DNA of 64,000 bases from Rhineura floridana (taxonomy: Eukaryota; Chordata; Lepidosauria; Squamata; Rhineuridae): the NCBI RefSeq assembly GCF_030035675.1, contig NC_084492.1, positions 25,440,261 to 25,504,260 of the forward strand, given 5' to 3'. A program made the position numbers and the translations under genes. Positions 1 to 11,700 of the stretch are shown here, piece after piece. The notes beneath the pieces are model-generated. The model saw only the letters and a program-made list of their open reading frames with translations. It made no database searches and was not told the origin of the DNA. How positions within the stretch are numbered: the stretch's first letter is position 1; each line of letters opens with the position of its first letter.

Positions 1-335
1 AGGAGCTCACATGACATTTTGCAAAAGTTTCATGCCTATTCAAGATCCCACTTACACTTCAAGCCAAGAAGGACAAACACCCACCATCAATTCTGCAATG
101 GTCCAAGGTCCTGCTACATTTGATTGTATTTCTTATAAGTACCAATTTTGTTTGGATATCTATTGGGACATTAGGATGGCATATACTGATTGAAATGTTT
201 AAACTGAGATAGATGTATAGATGGTCATTATATTATTAAAGTGAACTTCCAGTAACAACAACAACAACTCAGTGTTACAGAACTGCAAGTCCAGATCACA
301 TAATCCAGCTCACAAGCTTTCCATAAAGTCAGTCT

Positions 336-497
336 ATGTGGACCACAGGATGCTCCAGGCCAGGGATGGAGATCTGGCCTCCTAGATATTGTTGGACTTC
401 AACTCCCATCAGCCCCAGCCAGCATGGCCAATGGTCAAGGATGATGGGTGTTGTAGTCCAACAACATCTGGAGGGTCCCTTCCCTGCTATTGGTAGA
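336..497. mobile_element. MITE-A palindrome
   Basis: Arms run from gatggagatctggcctccta to gtagtccaacaacatctgga, with two copies of the ACTACAACTCCCATCA-type core facing each other. Confidence 0.78.
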
Positions 498-562
498 GAG
501 AAGGTAAGTGCCCTCTTGAAATGCCTCATGTTTCAAACATTTCTTTGCCTAATCACCTGGAG

Positions 563-790
563 GATACTTATTTATTTATTTAATTTGCCAACCTTCCTCC
601 CAGAAGGGTGGCAAACAAAAATACTAAAAGCACCTTAAAACCTCTTTAAAATAACTTTTAAAAAGCATCTTTAAAAAGCAATTCCAACACAGACGCAGAC
701 TGGGATAAGGTCTCTACTTAAAAGGCTTGTTGAAAGAGGAAGATAATAGAGATGGGGCCTGCCCAATATTTCAGGAAAGGGAATCCCAAA
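563..790 (-). mobile_element. L2 LINE 3' tail
   Basis: (TTTA)n, then ccaaccttcctcccagaagg, A-rich blocks, gcaattccaacacagacgca and cctgcccaatatttcagg. The order matches 16808-17200. Confidence 0.72.
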
Positions 791-797
791 GTGTCAG

Positions 798-1821
798 CAT
801 TTACAGTCCACTTCCTAAATTGTGCAGAATGGGCCTCCTGATACGATGGTATCTACAGGAGGCCCTCCCCTGCAGAGCTCAGTGACTGACTGGGTGTATA
901 AGAGGTAAGACTATATTTCAGGTATCAAGCTGAATAGGGCTTTTGTGTTTACTAGAGGCGAGTAGAAAAAGTGGCAATTTATAAGCATGTGGAACAGCCA
1001 TGCAGATTAAGGACTACAGGAACTCCCATCAGTGCATTAAAAAAAATACCCAAATTTGCTGTCAAATGTACTGCTACCTGCCGGCCTTGAGGATCAGTTT
1101 GTTGCAGTCACCAACTGATTTCCCCACCTTCAGTCAGCATGATAATTTGATGTCTAAAAGACAAAACTAAAACCACCATGCAGCCGTTTTACTTATGCTA
1201 TTATGAATATAATGACTTTTGCACACTCTAAAGCAAGAGGAAGGAGAAGCATGAAAAAGCTATTTGGAAGAAAACGAAAACTACAGTACCTCTGATCTCG
1301 GTGCCCATTTGAAGTAGGAACACACAGCAGAAAACAGCAGACTCCAATTATATGCACAAAAAGAGCTGGTGGAGCCAACCTTTCATAGTGATGAGAGGTT
1401 GTTTTCATGAGGACTCTTGGCAGGAGGCTTGCAGTAACCTTTTATTGCAGAATTCACTGGGCTGATTAGTTGCACAGCACTTTTCTTTGGACTTCTCCCT
1501 TATAATGTAAATGCCCAAGCTTTACACATGATGGGATTAATTGCATCTCTTGATGCAGGCCAAGGATGGGGGAAAAAAAAAGGGCTGTGGCCCTTAACAG
1601 GAAAGTTCCAAGCCATTTGCAAATCCATCCCAGTATAGCAATGTGACGCCACCTGTTCTCCCTCTCTGTCCCATCAAAACCCACCTTACTGGGCAAACAA
1701 AAAGAATAGCCCTGATGGATTGGACCACGGGGCCACCTACTCCAGCATCATATTTCCAGCCAAATATTTTTGGAAAGCTTACAAGCAACAGCTGTCTAGT
1801 TTGTCACCGCCCTGTGATAGA
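798..1821. other. No gene or repeat recognised
   Basis: Ordinary composition. The short frames here have no homology I recognise and no splice signals. A weak L2-like flavour exists at the left edge only. Confidence 0.5.
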
Positions 1822-2095
1822 CAGCCAGCAGGTTGTAGTGGTTAGAGTGCTGGACTAGGACCTGGGAGACCAGGGTTCAAATCTCCACCGGCATGAAGCC
1901 CCACGGAATGACCTCCAGCCACACACTTATTTTGATTAATTTATTAAATAATTATTAATTCATCATATATGTCAATTTATCATCTCTCCCAGCCTAGCCT
2001 ACCTCGCAGGGTTGTTGTGAGGATAAAATTGAGAAGAGGTGAAGCATGTATGCTACCTTAAGCTCCTTGGAAGGAAATGTGGGATATAGATATAT
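1822..2095 (+). mobile_element. SINE-L (tRNA head, L2-like tail)
   Basis: The head has ggttgtagtggttagagtgc and the B box ggttcaaatct. The body is cgcagggttgttgtgagga and the tail is gggatatagatata. An AT-rich block (1930-1985) may be a small insertion. Confidence 0.8.
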
Positions 2096-2115
2096 ATACA
2101 CATGTGTATGTATGT

Positions 2116-2281
2116 ACTGCCTTCAAGTCAATTCCGACTTATGGCAACCCTATGAATAGGGTTTTCATCAGGCTGAGAGGCAGTGACTGGCCCAAGGTCC
2201 CCCAGTGAGCTTCATGGCTATGTGGGGATTCGAACCCTGGTCTCCCAGGTAGTAGTGCAGCACCTTAACCAGTACACCATA
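2116..2281 (-). mobile_element. SINE-S (Sauria type), minus
   Basis: Starts on the plus strand with actgccttcaagtcaattcc, the reverse of the Bov-B-like tail, and ends in the tRNA-like head (cttaaccagtacaccat). It lies back to back with the SINE-L just before it. Confidence 0.88.
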
Positions 2282-2789
2282 CACACACACATATGGAAAT
2301 ACACTGCCTGAACATGGAGGCTCCATTCAGTCATTTCTGTAAAGTCCTTGCCTTAGCCTATCCACCCTATTACACTTGTATCTGCCTTTTTCTCTCTGCT
2401 TGCTGTCATCTTTTTTACACGTTGTAAAAGTGCCATTTGGAGATGGCATTTTATAAACTAAGTTGATTCCAAAATAGTCCCACTGGTTTCCACAAATGAA
2501 CTCCGGAATAAGCTTGTAGACTGCAGCCTATGTCTCAATGCCACTATTTAATCCTGGATTTGTTAAGTAATTAGAAGTTTGCCAGCAAAGCGAAAGGTGC
2601 ATACATTATATACCCAAATGTGACCATTCCCCATAGTGTCCCACAACCTTTTCAGGCCATCAGCCTTAGGAGTTTGCACTTGCCTAAAGGACTGCTTGTT
2701 TCCTTATGCTCCACCTCGATTGCTAAGATCTTCTGATGGGGCAATTTGGGGAGCCCCCCCAAGCCCCAGATGTTTGGTCAGCCTTTACC

Positions 2790-3075
2790 AGGGATTGAGC
2801 CTATAGCGTGGCAAGCCTTGCCCTGTGGAACTCCCTGCCAATACAAGACATCCCTACTTTCTTTTAGACATCTTTTACAGACTGTATTGTTCAAACAGGT
2901 TTTCGGAATGTGAATTTTTTTAACCTCCCAGTTCTTATTGATGTAGTATTATGTTTTTAAGTTGTACACATCTTGTTTGTTGTGGTTTTTGTGATTTTAT
3001 CGTTTTAATTTTTCTTTGTGTTTATGACACCCAGAAATCAATAGCTACCGGGTGTGTAATAAATTCAGTAAATAG
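2790..3075 (+). mobile_element. LINE 3' end fragment, L2/CR1-like
   Basis: Begins with ccctgtggaactccctgcca, the codons for WNSLP seen in L2-like C-termini. A T-rich 3'UTR ends in gtgtgtaataaattcag. The clade is not certain. Confidence 0.5.
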
Positions 3076-3547
3076 AATAATATAAATATACAATTGCAGC
3101 CTAAAACAAGAAATAAAGATATCAAATAAGCTGGCAGCCACAGGTACAAAAATTGAACTCGATGTAAATTTTAAAAAGCTCAAGTAAACAAACAAGCCTA
3201 CAATTTAGCAATGAAGTTGCCAGGCAGATTACTCTGGGGAGATTATTCCGTAGATGAGGCACCACCACCAAGGGGACCCTTTCTTTGGTTGTCACTTGCC
3301 TCACTTCAGAAAGCAGGAGCCCCTGGGAAGGATTTAAGATCTTCCTCCAAAAACATGGCTAGGCTTCAAAAATAAGACTGGGAGATCAGAACAGTCAATG
3401 TGGGCATATGCACGGGCAGCTCTGCAATGATAATGGCTCATGCCACACTGGCAAGACACAAAAAGACATTATCTTCAGAGAGAGCAAAGCACAGACAATG
3501 CGTCTCAGGACATGTCTGCATTACAGCCTCAACGCTGCTTCCAACCT

Positions 3548-3998
3548 GTTTCGGAACACAGGAAGCTGCCTCATACTGAGTTAGTTAAACCAATGGTCTA
3601 CCTAGCAAGCTTGGAGAACCTCAGGCCCTGGGGGGGGGAATGCAGCCCTCCAGACCTCTCTGTCTGGCCCTTGGGAGTCTCCCAAAGCCACCCCCTCCCA
3701 CTTCCCAATGGCCCTGATTTGCATCCCAAGTATTTTCGCCTGGCTGGAAAGCATCCTTGCACTGTGATCATGCTTCTTGCTTGCTTCGATGGAGGATGGG
3801 GGGGGGAAGGGTGCACGCAGAAATGTACAAAGCTAAATTTTCCATTTGTTGCCCTGCCCACTTTTGACTTTTGTGGCCCTTGGAAGGTTGCCCAGAAGGG
3901 AATGTGGCCCTCGGGCTAAAAAAAGTTCCCCACCCCGCAGTATGGTCTGACACTCACTGGCAATGGCTATCCCAGAGTCTTTCCCAGCCCTACTTGAA
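3548..3998 (-). mobile_element. SINE-C split by a MITE-G
   Basis: The left piece 3548-3600 (aacacaggaagctgcctcat, then aaaccaatggtcta) and the right piece 3936-3998 (cagtatggtctgacactcac, then cccagccctact) form one minus-strand SINE-C. The 335 bp between them is the MITE-G. Confidence 0.8.
3601..3935 (-). mobile_element. MITE-G inserted in a SINE-C
   Basis: On the minus strand it begins ggggtggggaactttttttag and runs through gagggccacattcccttct to tgaggttctccaagcttg. It shares the ggccctccagacctctctgt block with 23110-23262. A 159-codon plus-strand frame across it is non-coding. Confidence 0.68.
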
Positions 3999-4217
3999 AA
4001 TGTTAAGGACATAACTGGAGACCTTTTTTTGCATGCATGAATCCACACATACATGCAGGCACATCTGTTGCCCCTCCCAAATAAGGAACCTCTGGAGTTT
4101 TGGAAAGAGACTAGGAAGCCAAAAATTTACAGTAGTCTCACAAATCTGCGTCTCCCAAGGTTCTTTAGAACAAGTTCCATCAGTAATACAGGTGTAATGT
4201 AACACAATAGCCTAAAA

Positions 4218-4996
4218 CAGTAGTTCCCAACCTATATGAGTACAGGACCCCCTTTATAATCTCAAAAAATGTTGTGACCCCACCATGCTAATTGTAATGT
4301 TAGCCTCTGTTAATTGAAAAAAAAATGGTGCGTGGCAAAATCCTATCTCTAAATATCCCTTTCCATAAAAAGCTCCCTGCAGACAGGGTGCAAAGGTCCA
4401 ATGAAACTGGTATCCGCCTCCCCCCCCCACTGTCTGAAGATGTACAGTGGGTTACAGTGTTGGACTAAGATCCAGGTTCAAATCCCTACCCAGCCATGAA
4501 GCCCACTGCGTGACCTTGGACCCAACACAGTCTCTCAGCCTGACCTATCTCACAGGGTTGGTGTAAGGATAAAATGGAAAGGGGAGGGAACTATGTGCAC
4601 CACTTGGAGGAAATGTGAGATATAAATGCAATAATAAATAAATAAATAAATACATTTCAGCTGCAGTACTTGTTCTAAGTAAGAGTGCCATTAGCAGCAG
4701 CAGTGTGAGGAGATAGGAGTCAGCTATAGTAATCCCCTCTTCTTCCCGGTAGCTCCACCCTCAGCCTCCTTCAGCATCTGCCAGTTGTTTTATAGGCAGA
4801 TGCCTGCCCTTAGTGCGCCTGAAAGATGCTCTGGCGCTTCAGCAAAAGGCCTCCCCTCTCGTTTGGAGCAAGAGGGAGGTGTCATCTGCAGCGGCAGTGG
4901 GGAGCAGGCAGCATCCAGAGAGTGAAGACTGTTTAAAAAATAATAATAAGTAATTCATTTCTTTACTGTTCATGGCCCCCAGGTTGGCAACCACTG
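4218..4996. mobile_element. hAT-like element split by a SINE-L
   Basis: The left end is CAGTAGTTCCCAACCT and the right end reads back as CAGTGGTTGCCAACCT. Flanks are gcctaaaa (4210-4217) and acctagaa (4997-5004), 6 of 8 matching. A SINE-L lies inside at 4441-4655. No transposase was seen. Confidence 0.7.
4441..4655 (+). mobile_element. SINE-L (tRNA head, L2-like tail)
   Basis: The tRNA-like head has ggttcaaatccc as the B box, followed by a body with ctcacagggttggtgtaaggataaa, and an end in gatataaatgcaataataaa with an (AAAT)n tail. The tail resembles the 3' ends of the L2 copies nearby. Confidence 0.8.
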
Positions 4997-5004
4997 ACCT
5001 AGAA

Positions 5005-5690
5005 GTTCACAATGAAAATGAAACTACAGTTGGGTTCCTCAGAATTTACTTGACTATGGAGTCTGTGGCAACCCCCAATGTTGATGAAGGGATCCTGATT
5101 AAGTTTGCCAATGGGAGGTTTGGAGGCAGTGAATAAATTCATGATTGCCCTACAAAAACATTGTGCAATTTCATGTAATTAGGGTAAAGAACTGGGTGAA
5201 AGATACAACTGAAGTGATCCACCCAGTTCAGTTTGCAGATAACAGCAAAACGTGGAGAGGTCACTGGCTTCCACAAAACAATCCGTTTCAGAGAAAAAAT
5301 AAAATAAAGAGAAATTTTAGCACAAGGGACACATTGCAAAATTCAGATACAGAAATGAAACAGGGACAAGAGAGAAAGGCTAAGCAAGATCAGAAGGAAG
5401 AAAGTCTGAAGCAAAACAACCTTGTGACTCCATAATTTTCAGAGCAGACACAGCAATTTTAAATGGCCTTTAGCAATCATTTGCAAAGTTTAGGTTACGG
5501 ACAGATGGTCCTCTTCCTTCCAAATGCATTTTTGCAAAGACTGCAGCCGTGATTTAAAGCCCCAAGGGTCTTGGCTTTTTAAAATGATTGTATGAAAAGT
5601 TAAAAGAAAAAAAAAACTTTGGTCTTAACGACGGCAGAAAACATCTTGAACCCTTCAGCATGATGTGCAGCCAAAGTGAAACACTTTAAC
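5005..5690. other. No gene or repeat recognised
   Basis: A 96-codon plus-strand frame (5145-5435, Lys/Gln-rich) and an antisense 66-codon frame overlap here. Neither is recognised and both are probably chance. Confidence 0.45.
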
Positions 5691-5800
5691 AGTACAATCC
5701 CTTGCATGTTTATTTAGAGGCACTCCTACTGAGCGCAATGGACATACTCCAAAGAAAGTGTGTGTAAGACTGCAGTGGATTTCAATGGGAAAAATTCGAA
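5690..5800. repeat. Short dispersed repeat (acaatccc...tactgagcgcaatgg)
   Basis: Member of a short family centred on actcctactgagcgcaatgg. Relatives lie at 12370-12460, 16460-16590, 17640-17715, 28880-28935 and 60640-60745. Class unknown. Confidence 0.6.
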
Positions 5801-6026
5801 CAACTTTGCTACTGTGGGCCAGTATTGTGCCGCAGAGAATAACCTCTTCTGAAATGCAATTGGAGCAAAGTGCATGTTTCTGCTGCAACAACTAAACACA
5901 AAAGTCCTCAGAGACAGAAGGCAATGCTAGAACCAACTGGTTGTTGCAAGATGCGAAGGAGACAGGTCTTTGCTGCATAGTTAAAAGAACCGTTAATTTA
6001 AGCGAACTTGGGAGCTGTCTTCCCAT

Positions 6027-6425
6027 CATTTATTTATTTATTTGTTTATTTATTTATTGCACTTGTCTACCGCCCCATAGCCGAAGCTCTCTGGGCGGTT
6101 TACAGCAATCAAAAACATTAAAACAAACATACAATTTAAAATACATATTTTAAAAACAATTTAAAACACAATTTTAAAATTTAAAACAATATAAAAACAA
6201 TTTAAAACACATGCTAAAATGCCTGGGAGAAGAGGAAAGTCCTGACCTGGCGCCGAAAAGATAACAGTGTTGGCGCCAGGCGCACCTCGTCAAAAGGATC
6301 ATTCCAGAATTGGGGGGCCACCACTGAGAAGGCCCTTGTTGCCACCCTCCGAGCTTTCCTTGGAGTAGGCACCAGGAGGAGGGCCTTTGATCTCAGGAAA
6401 TGGGAAGATGCACGGCCCCCTAGTT
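6027..6425 (-). mobile_element. L2 LINE 3' end
   Basis: On the minus strand it runs from ttctcagtggtggccccc (AFSVVAP) past ggcgccaacactgttatc and ends in gggcggtagacaagtgc with (AAAT)n. The same subfamily as 40262-41480. Confidence 0.85.
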
Positions 6426-6445
6426 TTCAGAATTCATTCCATATA

Positions 6446-6565
6446 GCAAAGGTTGGGGATCTGTGGCCCTCATGGTTGTTGCAGAGACGCAAGCATGGCC
6501 AAGGGCCAGGATGATGGAAACTGTAGTTCAGCAACATCTCGAGGGCCACAGCTTCACCCATAACT
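6446..6565. mobile_element. MITE-A, diverged
   Basis: ggggatctgtggccctcat on the left, and cagcaacatctcgagggcc then acagcttcaccc on the right. Confidence 0.65.
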
Positions 6566-6646
6566 ACCATTAAGGAATATAGTAACATAGAACCAGGATG
6601 AGGGAAAGCAGCCTCTGGAAAAACATGAACACCTCTCTTTTGCGAC

Positions 6647-6866
6647 ACCTTGTGTGGTGTAGTGGTTAAGGTGTTGGACTAGGACCTGGGAGACCAGGGT
6701 TCAAATCCCCACACAGCCATGAAGCTCACTGGGTGACCTTGGGCCAGTCACTGCCTTTCAGCCCCAGAGGAAAGCAATGGTAAACCCCCTCTGAATACCG
6801 CTTACCATGAAAACCCTATTCATAGACCCTAAGTCAGAATCGACTTGAAGGCAGTCCCTTTCCATT
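6647..6866 (+). mobile_element. SINE-S (Sauria type)
   Basis: Complete copy. It has the tRNA-like head gtggtgtagtggttaaggtg, the B box ggttcaaatcccc, the body aaaccccctctgaatacc and the tail cagaatcgacttgaaggca. Confidence 0.9.
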
Positions 6867-7255
6867 TCATCCTGCCTGAGGTGGGAGAGTTGGGATGCAC
6901 TGTCTGTGTTTCACCCAGACCCCAATCTACCTCCCTGTCTGGCAAAAGTATGTGCTGATTGAACTTTGGTTCACCTTGCCTAAGATACTGAAACTGCCTG
7001 TGCCACTGTGTGAATTTCACCACCAAAAGGCTGCTCAAGATGAGTGCTCTGCTACAAGGAATCGCCAACCTTTTGGGGCCTGGGGCACACTGGGAAATCT
7101 AAGAAACTGTCAGGATCACCACAAAATGCCCATTTCAGAGAAGAAAAACTGGTGATGTTGAGAACTCAGGAAATAAATCAGGAAACCTTGCTTGTGGTGT
7201 GCACTGTGTAAGAACCACAAACTGTGTAAGAAACAAAAGAAAGTAATTCTCTCAG

Positions 7256-7527
7256 TTTCTGATTGTTATGTAGCCAAAATGGCACCACCCACATATAAGA
7301 GAGAGGTATTAACATGGGTGGGGGAACCCCAATATGTCCAGATGTACAAACATTATTTAGAAAAAACCTAGGGTGCCCCCCCCAAAAAACCCAACCCAAC
7401 TGGAACTGAACATACTCAGTGGCCATGAAATGTTGTCTAACTGTCAGGGTGGGAAGACGGAATAGAAAGTAAGCTGAACAGAGCACACTCCATGCTGCAA
7501 CATTTTGTTGCAGGTCTTACTTGTAGA
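7256..7527 (+). repeat. Unclassified dispersed repeat, copy 1
   Basis: Shares ttatgtagccaaaatggcac, catactcagtggccatgaaa and caacattttgttgcaggtc with 51390-51695 in the same order and orientation. The middle parts differ. No coding sequence or clear inverted ends were seen. Confidence 0.6.
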
Positions 7528-7529
7528 AA

Positions 7530-8184
7530 CTAATGTAGAAACTAATTCCAAAAAAAGGAAGGTCTAGCATGAGTTTGGAGATATCATGACTCAGAGGTGG
7601 AACCCTGACTTCAATATCCCTTATATGACACTTTGGGACTATGACTAACAGCATCAAGAAGCCACCTTCTGGGCGAGTAAATTACTGCGTGCAAGTCAAC
7701 CAGTTTCAGAAGAAACTCCTTGGGACCCGCATGGGAGTAACACTGAGTCAGTTACTTCTCTGGTGCCCTTCTGCTGTGAGCAGTTGGGAGTAACTTGGTT
7801 CCAGGACTTCATCCTCTGCGCCCAGTCCATGACCATTCACGGTGTGAAAGGGTGGGACAGTGACCCAGACCCTTCTCTGTGTGTGGTCCAGGCCTGCTGA
7901 GATCTACGTGTGCCAAACACAGCTGTAGTTATTCCAAAAACCCAGACTGGCAGCTTTTTAAAAACAAAACAAAAGGGGGTGTCGCAGTTTGATTTCAGCA
8001 AAGGGCCGGAGGGCTAGCAAGGCACCTGGCTCCACCCATTGATTCATCCCCATATTAGTTGAGACACAGAGACCTTTAACTCCCCACCTGCCACTCTCAA
8101 CAGCAAGCGTTGCTGCTACAAATTATCACCATGCTTATCTTGCATATGTTGGATCTTTACAGACGAATCTTCACGAAAAACCTT
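7530..8184. other. No gene or repeat recognised
   Basis: Unclassified sequence without long frames. Confidence 0.5.
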
Positions 8185-8395
8185 CCCCTTTCAACAAGCC
8201 GTATGCGTCTGTTTGAATTGCTTTTTAAGGTTTTAAAGCTTTTTTAAAAATAAGTTTTTAAGGAGGTTTTGTTTTAATATATTTTAATTATTTTTGTTTT
8301 AAGACGTTTTAGTGTTTTTTGTTTGCAACCTTGAGCTCCTACTGGGAGGAATAGTAGAATATTAATTAATTAATTAATTAATAATAGTCAGTATT
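8185..8395 (+). mobile_element. L2-type LINE tail
   Basis: cctttcaacaagccgtatgc, T-rich blocks, then cttgagctcctactgggagg and (TTAA)n. The order matches 54712-55005 and 20840-21010. Confidence 0.68.
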
Positions 8396-8611
8396 GTTAT
8401 TATTGTTTCCTGACCAATTTGGCCACTATTGGGTATCATTTCCCTGCTCCATTCTATGCCCAATGGAGGCAAAACACATCTGACATAGCAGGCTCTTGAA
8501 TCCATGAGAAACATCTGCCACAATAAATCTTTCTTTTCAAGAAGCCACCTTCAAGAGCAACACAGTGTTATGACCCTTCCTTCCTCCTCTCCACCCCCCA
8601 GGCTTTGCTCA

Positions 8612-8955
8612 TGGAGAAAGTCTGTAGCTCAGTGGTAGAGCATCGGCTTTGCGCACAGAAGGTCCCAGGTTGAATCTCCAGGCAGAGCTGTGAGAGACCC
8701 CCATCTGAAACCCTGAAGGTCTGTTGTCAGCCAGTGCAGACCAGGGACAGAGAACCTGTGGCCCTCCAGATATAGCTGGGCTTGCACTCTCACCGTTCCT
8801 GACCACTCACCATGCTGGCTGAGGCTTATGGGAGTTGGTGTCCAACAACATCCGGAGGGCTACAGGTTCCCCAGACCTAGTGTAAACAGTACTGAGCTAG
8901 ACAGACCAATGGTCTGACTCAATATAAGACAGCTTCCCATATCTCTGTGTCTTTG
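8612..8955 (+). mobile_element. SINE-C split by a MITE-A
   Basis: The head gtagctcagtggtagagcat and B-box region are followed by ccatctgaaaccctgaagg, then the inserted MITE-A. The SINE resumes as gtactgagctagacagacca and ends in cttcccatatctctgtgtc. Confidence 0.85.
8741..8877. mobile_element. MITE-A inserted in a SINE-C
   Basis: A palindrome with agaacctgtggccctccag on the left and ggagggctacaggttcccc on the right. Flanks agtgcaga and agtgtaaa resemble a decayed 8-bp duplication. Confidence 0.78.
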
Positions 8956-9592
8956 AAACAGCAACCTGACATTTTCTGGGCATGATGCTAAAGTAGAGAA
9001 AAAGCTACTCTAGATTATATTTGTCTGAGCCAGGCTGCTGTTACGACCACAGGAGTAGGTCCACATTAAAACTGGTGGCAGCTAAAAATCACTCCCCCGG
9101 TGGCTGCCTCCACCCCTCAAACCGCCTGTATGGTGCAATTAGTTGGTCAATTTCCTCCACACCAGGGCAAGGGAGTGGAGAATATCCTGAGTCACTGCAG
9201 ACAATCTGCTTGTGGCATGGAGGCATCCATAACGGCATGGCTCCTAAGTTGCAACCTGGAGGCGGCAGTTCCACCTTTAAGGATGCAGAGGCAGCAGGCG
9301 GTGCAGTCTCCACTGCATAGCCATCTTCATTCTTTCAGGTTCCCATTGCATATCCTCCAGTCCCATTTGCAGGATGCATGGTGAGGCGATAACCAAGTCC
9401 CACAGGGGGAAAGGGGTGCTGGAGTGAATCTAGGAAGCAAGGGGCAGCGTCAGCAACCTCTCGCCCTGTGCACTGTTGAAGGTAAAGGTGCTGTCTCTGG
9501 GTTACAACCCAGCAATCCTGTAGAATGGGAAGGATTTCAAGCGGGCCCTGCACAGAAAAGTCCCCTCATCGGTTGTGTGACACAAAGGAACA
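8956..9592. other. No certain feature; moderately GC-rich
   Basis: Several overlapping 70-100-codon frames on both strands (9021-9384) arise from GC-rich sequence. None is recognised and CpG is not enriched. Confidence 0.45.
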
Positions 9593-9703
9593 CGGAAGCT
9601 ACCTTACACAGAGTCAGGCTATTAATCCATCTACATCAGTACTGTTCACACTGACTGGCAGTGGCTCTCCAGGTTTTCAAGTGGGGGTCACTCCCAGCCC
9701 TAC
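9593..9703 (-). mobile_element. SINE-C fragment
   Basis: ggaagctaccttacacagag, then cactgactggcagtggctct and cactcccagccctact, the reverse of a SINE-C tail and body. An L2 tail follows. Confidence 0.75.
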
Positions 9704-10170
9704 TTATTTATTTATTTATTTATTTATTTAATTTCATTTATAAACCGCCCATAACCAATGGCTCCCTGGGCGGTGTACAACATACAATAATACAATAAGT
9801 CAACAAAAATCACTAGATATAAAATACAAATGCATAATAACACTAAATAATATTTAAGATAACTAAAGCATTAGAGCATTAAAATACATAAGAGTATATT
9901 AAAATGTATTAAAAAGCATTAAAATGCCTGGGAGAATAGGAAGGTTTTAGCCTGGCGCCAAAAGGATAACAACATAGGCGCCAGGCGTACCTCCTTGGGG
10001 AGACTGTTCCACAATTCGGGGGCCACCACAGAAAAGGCCCTGGATCTTGTCATTACCCTCCGAGCTTCTCGATGACTCGGTACTCGGAGGAGGGCCTTAG
10101 ATGTCGAACGAAGTGTACGGGTAGGTTCACAGCGGGAGAGGCGTTCCATCAGGTATTGCGGGCCCACACC
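9703..10170 (-). mobile_element. L2 LINE 3' end with C-terminal ORF piece
   Basis: The minus-strand frame 10167-9919 reads MGPQYLMERLSRCEPTRTL and VVAPELWNSLPKEVRLAP, ending in FSQAF, like 40262-41480. The 3'UTR ends in (AAAT)n at about 9705-9730. Confidence 0.9.
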
Positions 10171-10519
10171 GTGTAAGTAACACAGAAAAGAAGCAAACTA
10201 AGAACACCAACAAACATACAAAAATATAATTCTCCATCTTTGGAGATCACAGGTGTTGCCACCACTCACCATATCCTCAGAGGCACATGCCACCAAACTC
10301 TTCCAAGCTACACAGCAAGCAGACTGGACTGTGAAAGACCAACCCAAATGGTGTTTGCATCTTGATAAATCTGCAGGGCAGCCCAATATCCCAGAGAGGA
10401 GGCCAGGTCTCCTGCTCCCCCGGTGCACCCACCATAGCTGCCCAACTTCCCTGCCCCTCAAAGTTGGATAGAAACATCCGTTGGAACCTGGGAGCTTCTG
10501 CATCCAATGCAGATGTTCA

Positions 10520-11105
10520 TCATAATCAATCAATCATTATTACGGTCAAAGACCAGCACTATAAAATATTAAAACAATAAAATGATAAAACAATCAATAT
10601 TGTACACAGAAGGAAACAAACAGCAGCCGCATGAGATAATATGGCACTAATGTATTGTATTGTACTGCCTTCAAGTCGATTCCGACTTATGGCGACCCTA
10701 TGAATAGGGTTTTCATGAGGCTGAGAGGCAGTGACTGGCCCAAAGTCACCCAGTGAGCTCCATGGTTATGTGGGGATTTGAACCCTGGTCTCCCAGGTCA
10801 ACGTCCAACACCTTAACCACTACACCACACTGGCTCTCATGGCACTAATAGTGTTGAATAAATATTTCAATGTGCAATAGCCCCCCCAAAATTATCTATT
10901 ATTATTTGCCATCATCACTGTCCTACAGGTAACAGCTGAAGCATAGAATCTTGCCACATTAATTGCGACCCGCGGGTTCCTATCTGAGAGTAAATATTCT
11001 AAATAAAATGCATCAGACTTCCTTGGGATTTTTTTAAGAATTGGGTTAATAAGATCAAATCGGGAGTCTCGATAAAAAGGACAATACAGCAACACATGAG
11101 CAGCA
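10520..11105 (-). mobile_element. LINE C-terminal fragment of unassigned clade
   Basis: The minus-strand translation between about 11105 and 10895 contains ETAAHVLLYCPFYRDSRFDL and FYLEYLLSDRNPRVAI. This is the Cys/His-type C-terminal region of some non-LTR reverse transcriptases. The 3'UTR continues past the inserted SINE-S (10652-10838) to a (TTGA)n-like end near 10525. It is neither CR1, L2 nor Bov-B. Confidence 0.6.
10652..10838 (-). mobile_element. SINE-S with 11-bp target duplication
   Basis: The minus-strand copy is flanked by atggcactaat (10641-10651 and 10839-10849), the direct repeat expected of LINE-driven insertion. It interrupts the 3' part of a LINE (10520-11105). Confidence 0.92.
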
Positions 11106-11155
11106 GTTTCCAATGCAGATGTTCTACCACTGAGCTTTGATCCTTCCCCAGGATA
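11106..11155 (-). mobile_element. SINE-C head fragment
   Basis: ccaatgcagatgttctacca then ctgagctttgatcctt, the reverse of a SINE-C head. It is fused to the LINE frame in a 125-codon ORF. Confidence 0.6.
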
Positions 11156-11584
11156 AAAGCCGGAGGAGGGGGTGAAGAAAAGGAAGGAAGGTGCAGAATA
11201 AACAGAACTCTGTTGCTGTTGTAGGCGGTGTCTTGTAAACCAAGACTGACTGAGGCTGATACTTCTCACAGGCTAGAGGCACAAACAGAGAGGACTATCA
11301 GTGCTTTATCATCATCCTACAGCGAGAGGGATTAATATGAATTTAGAGTTGCACCAAGATCTTCAACCTCTTCACACCTGTGTCATCTACTTGTCAGTGT
11401 CTCCAGCTGATTCATACTTGACTTTTTAGTCACCTGGCTGTTTCAACACTCCCAATGACAGGTGCATTTCTTAGTTTCACTGTTTCTTAATGCGTTATCA
11501 AAGGGCTTTGGAGGCGATTCAGGGCATGAGGCCTAAACATGCAGTATGCACACAGTGTGAAATCAGACACACCTTAAGAGCCAG

Positions 11585-11700
11585 AATGGGGCACTGGTGG
11601 CCCTCCAGATGTTGCTGGACTACCACTCCAATTATCCCATTGGCCAGGATGCAGCCCAACAACATCTGGAAGGCCACAGATGGTCCTCCTCCCACGTGCA
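11585..11700. mobile_element. MITE-A palindrome
   Basis: gtggccctccagatgttgct on the left and caacaacatctggaaggcca on the right, with a shortened centre. Confidence 0.75.

Noticed and set aside
3440-3919. 159-codon plus-strand frame
   Set aside because: It runs through a SINE-C, a MITE-G and poly-G runs and has no family resemblance.
8612-8690. tRNA gene
   Set aside because: A- and B-box-like words are present here and at other SINE heads, but no cloverleaf with acceptor pairing was found, and SINE bodies follow.
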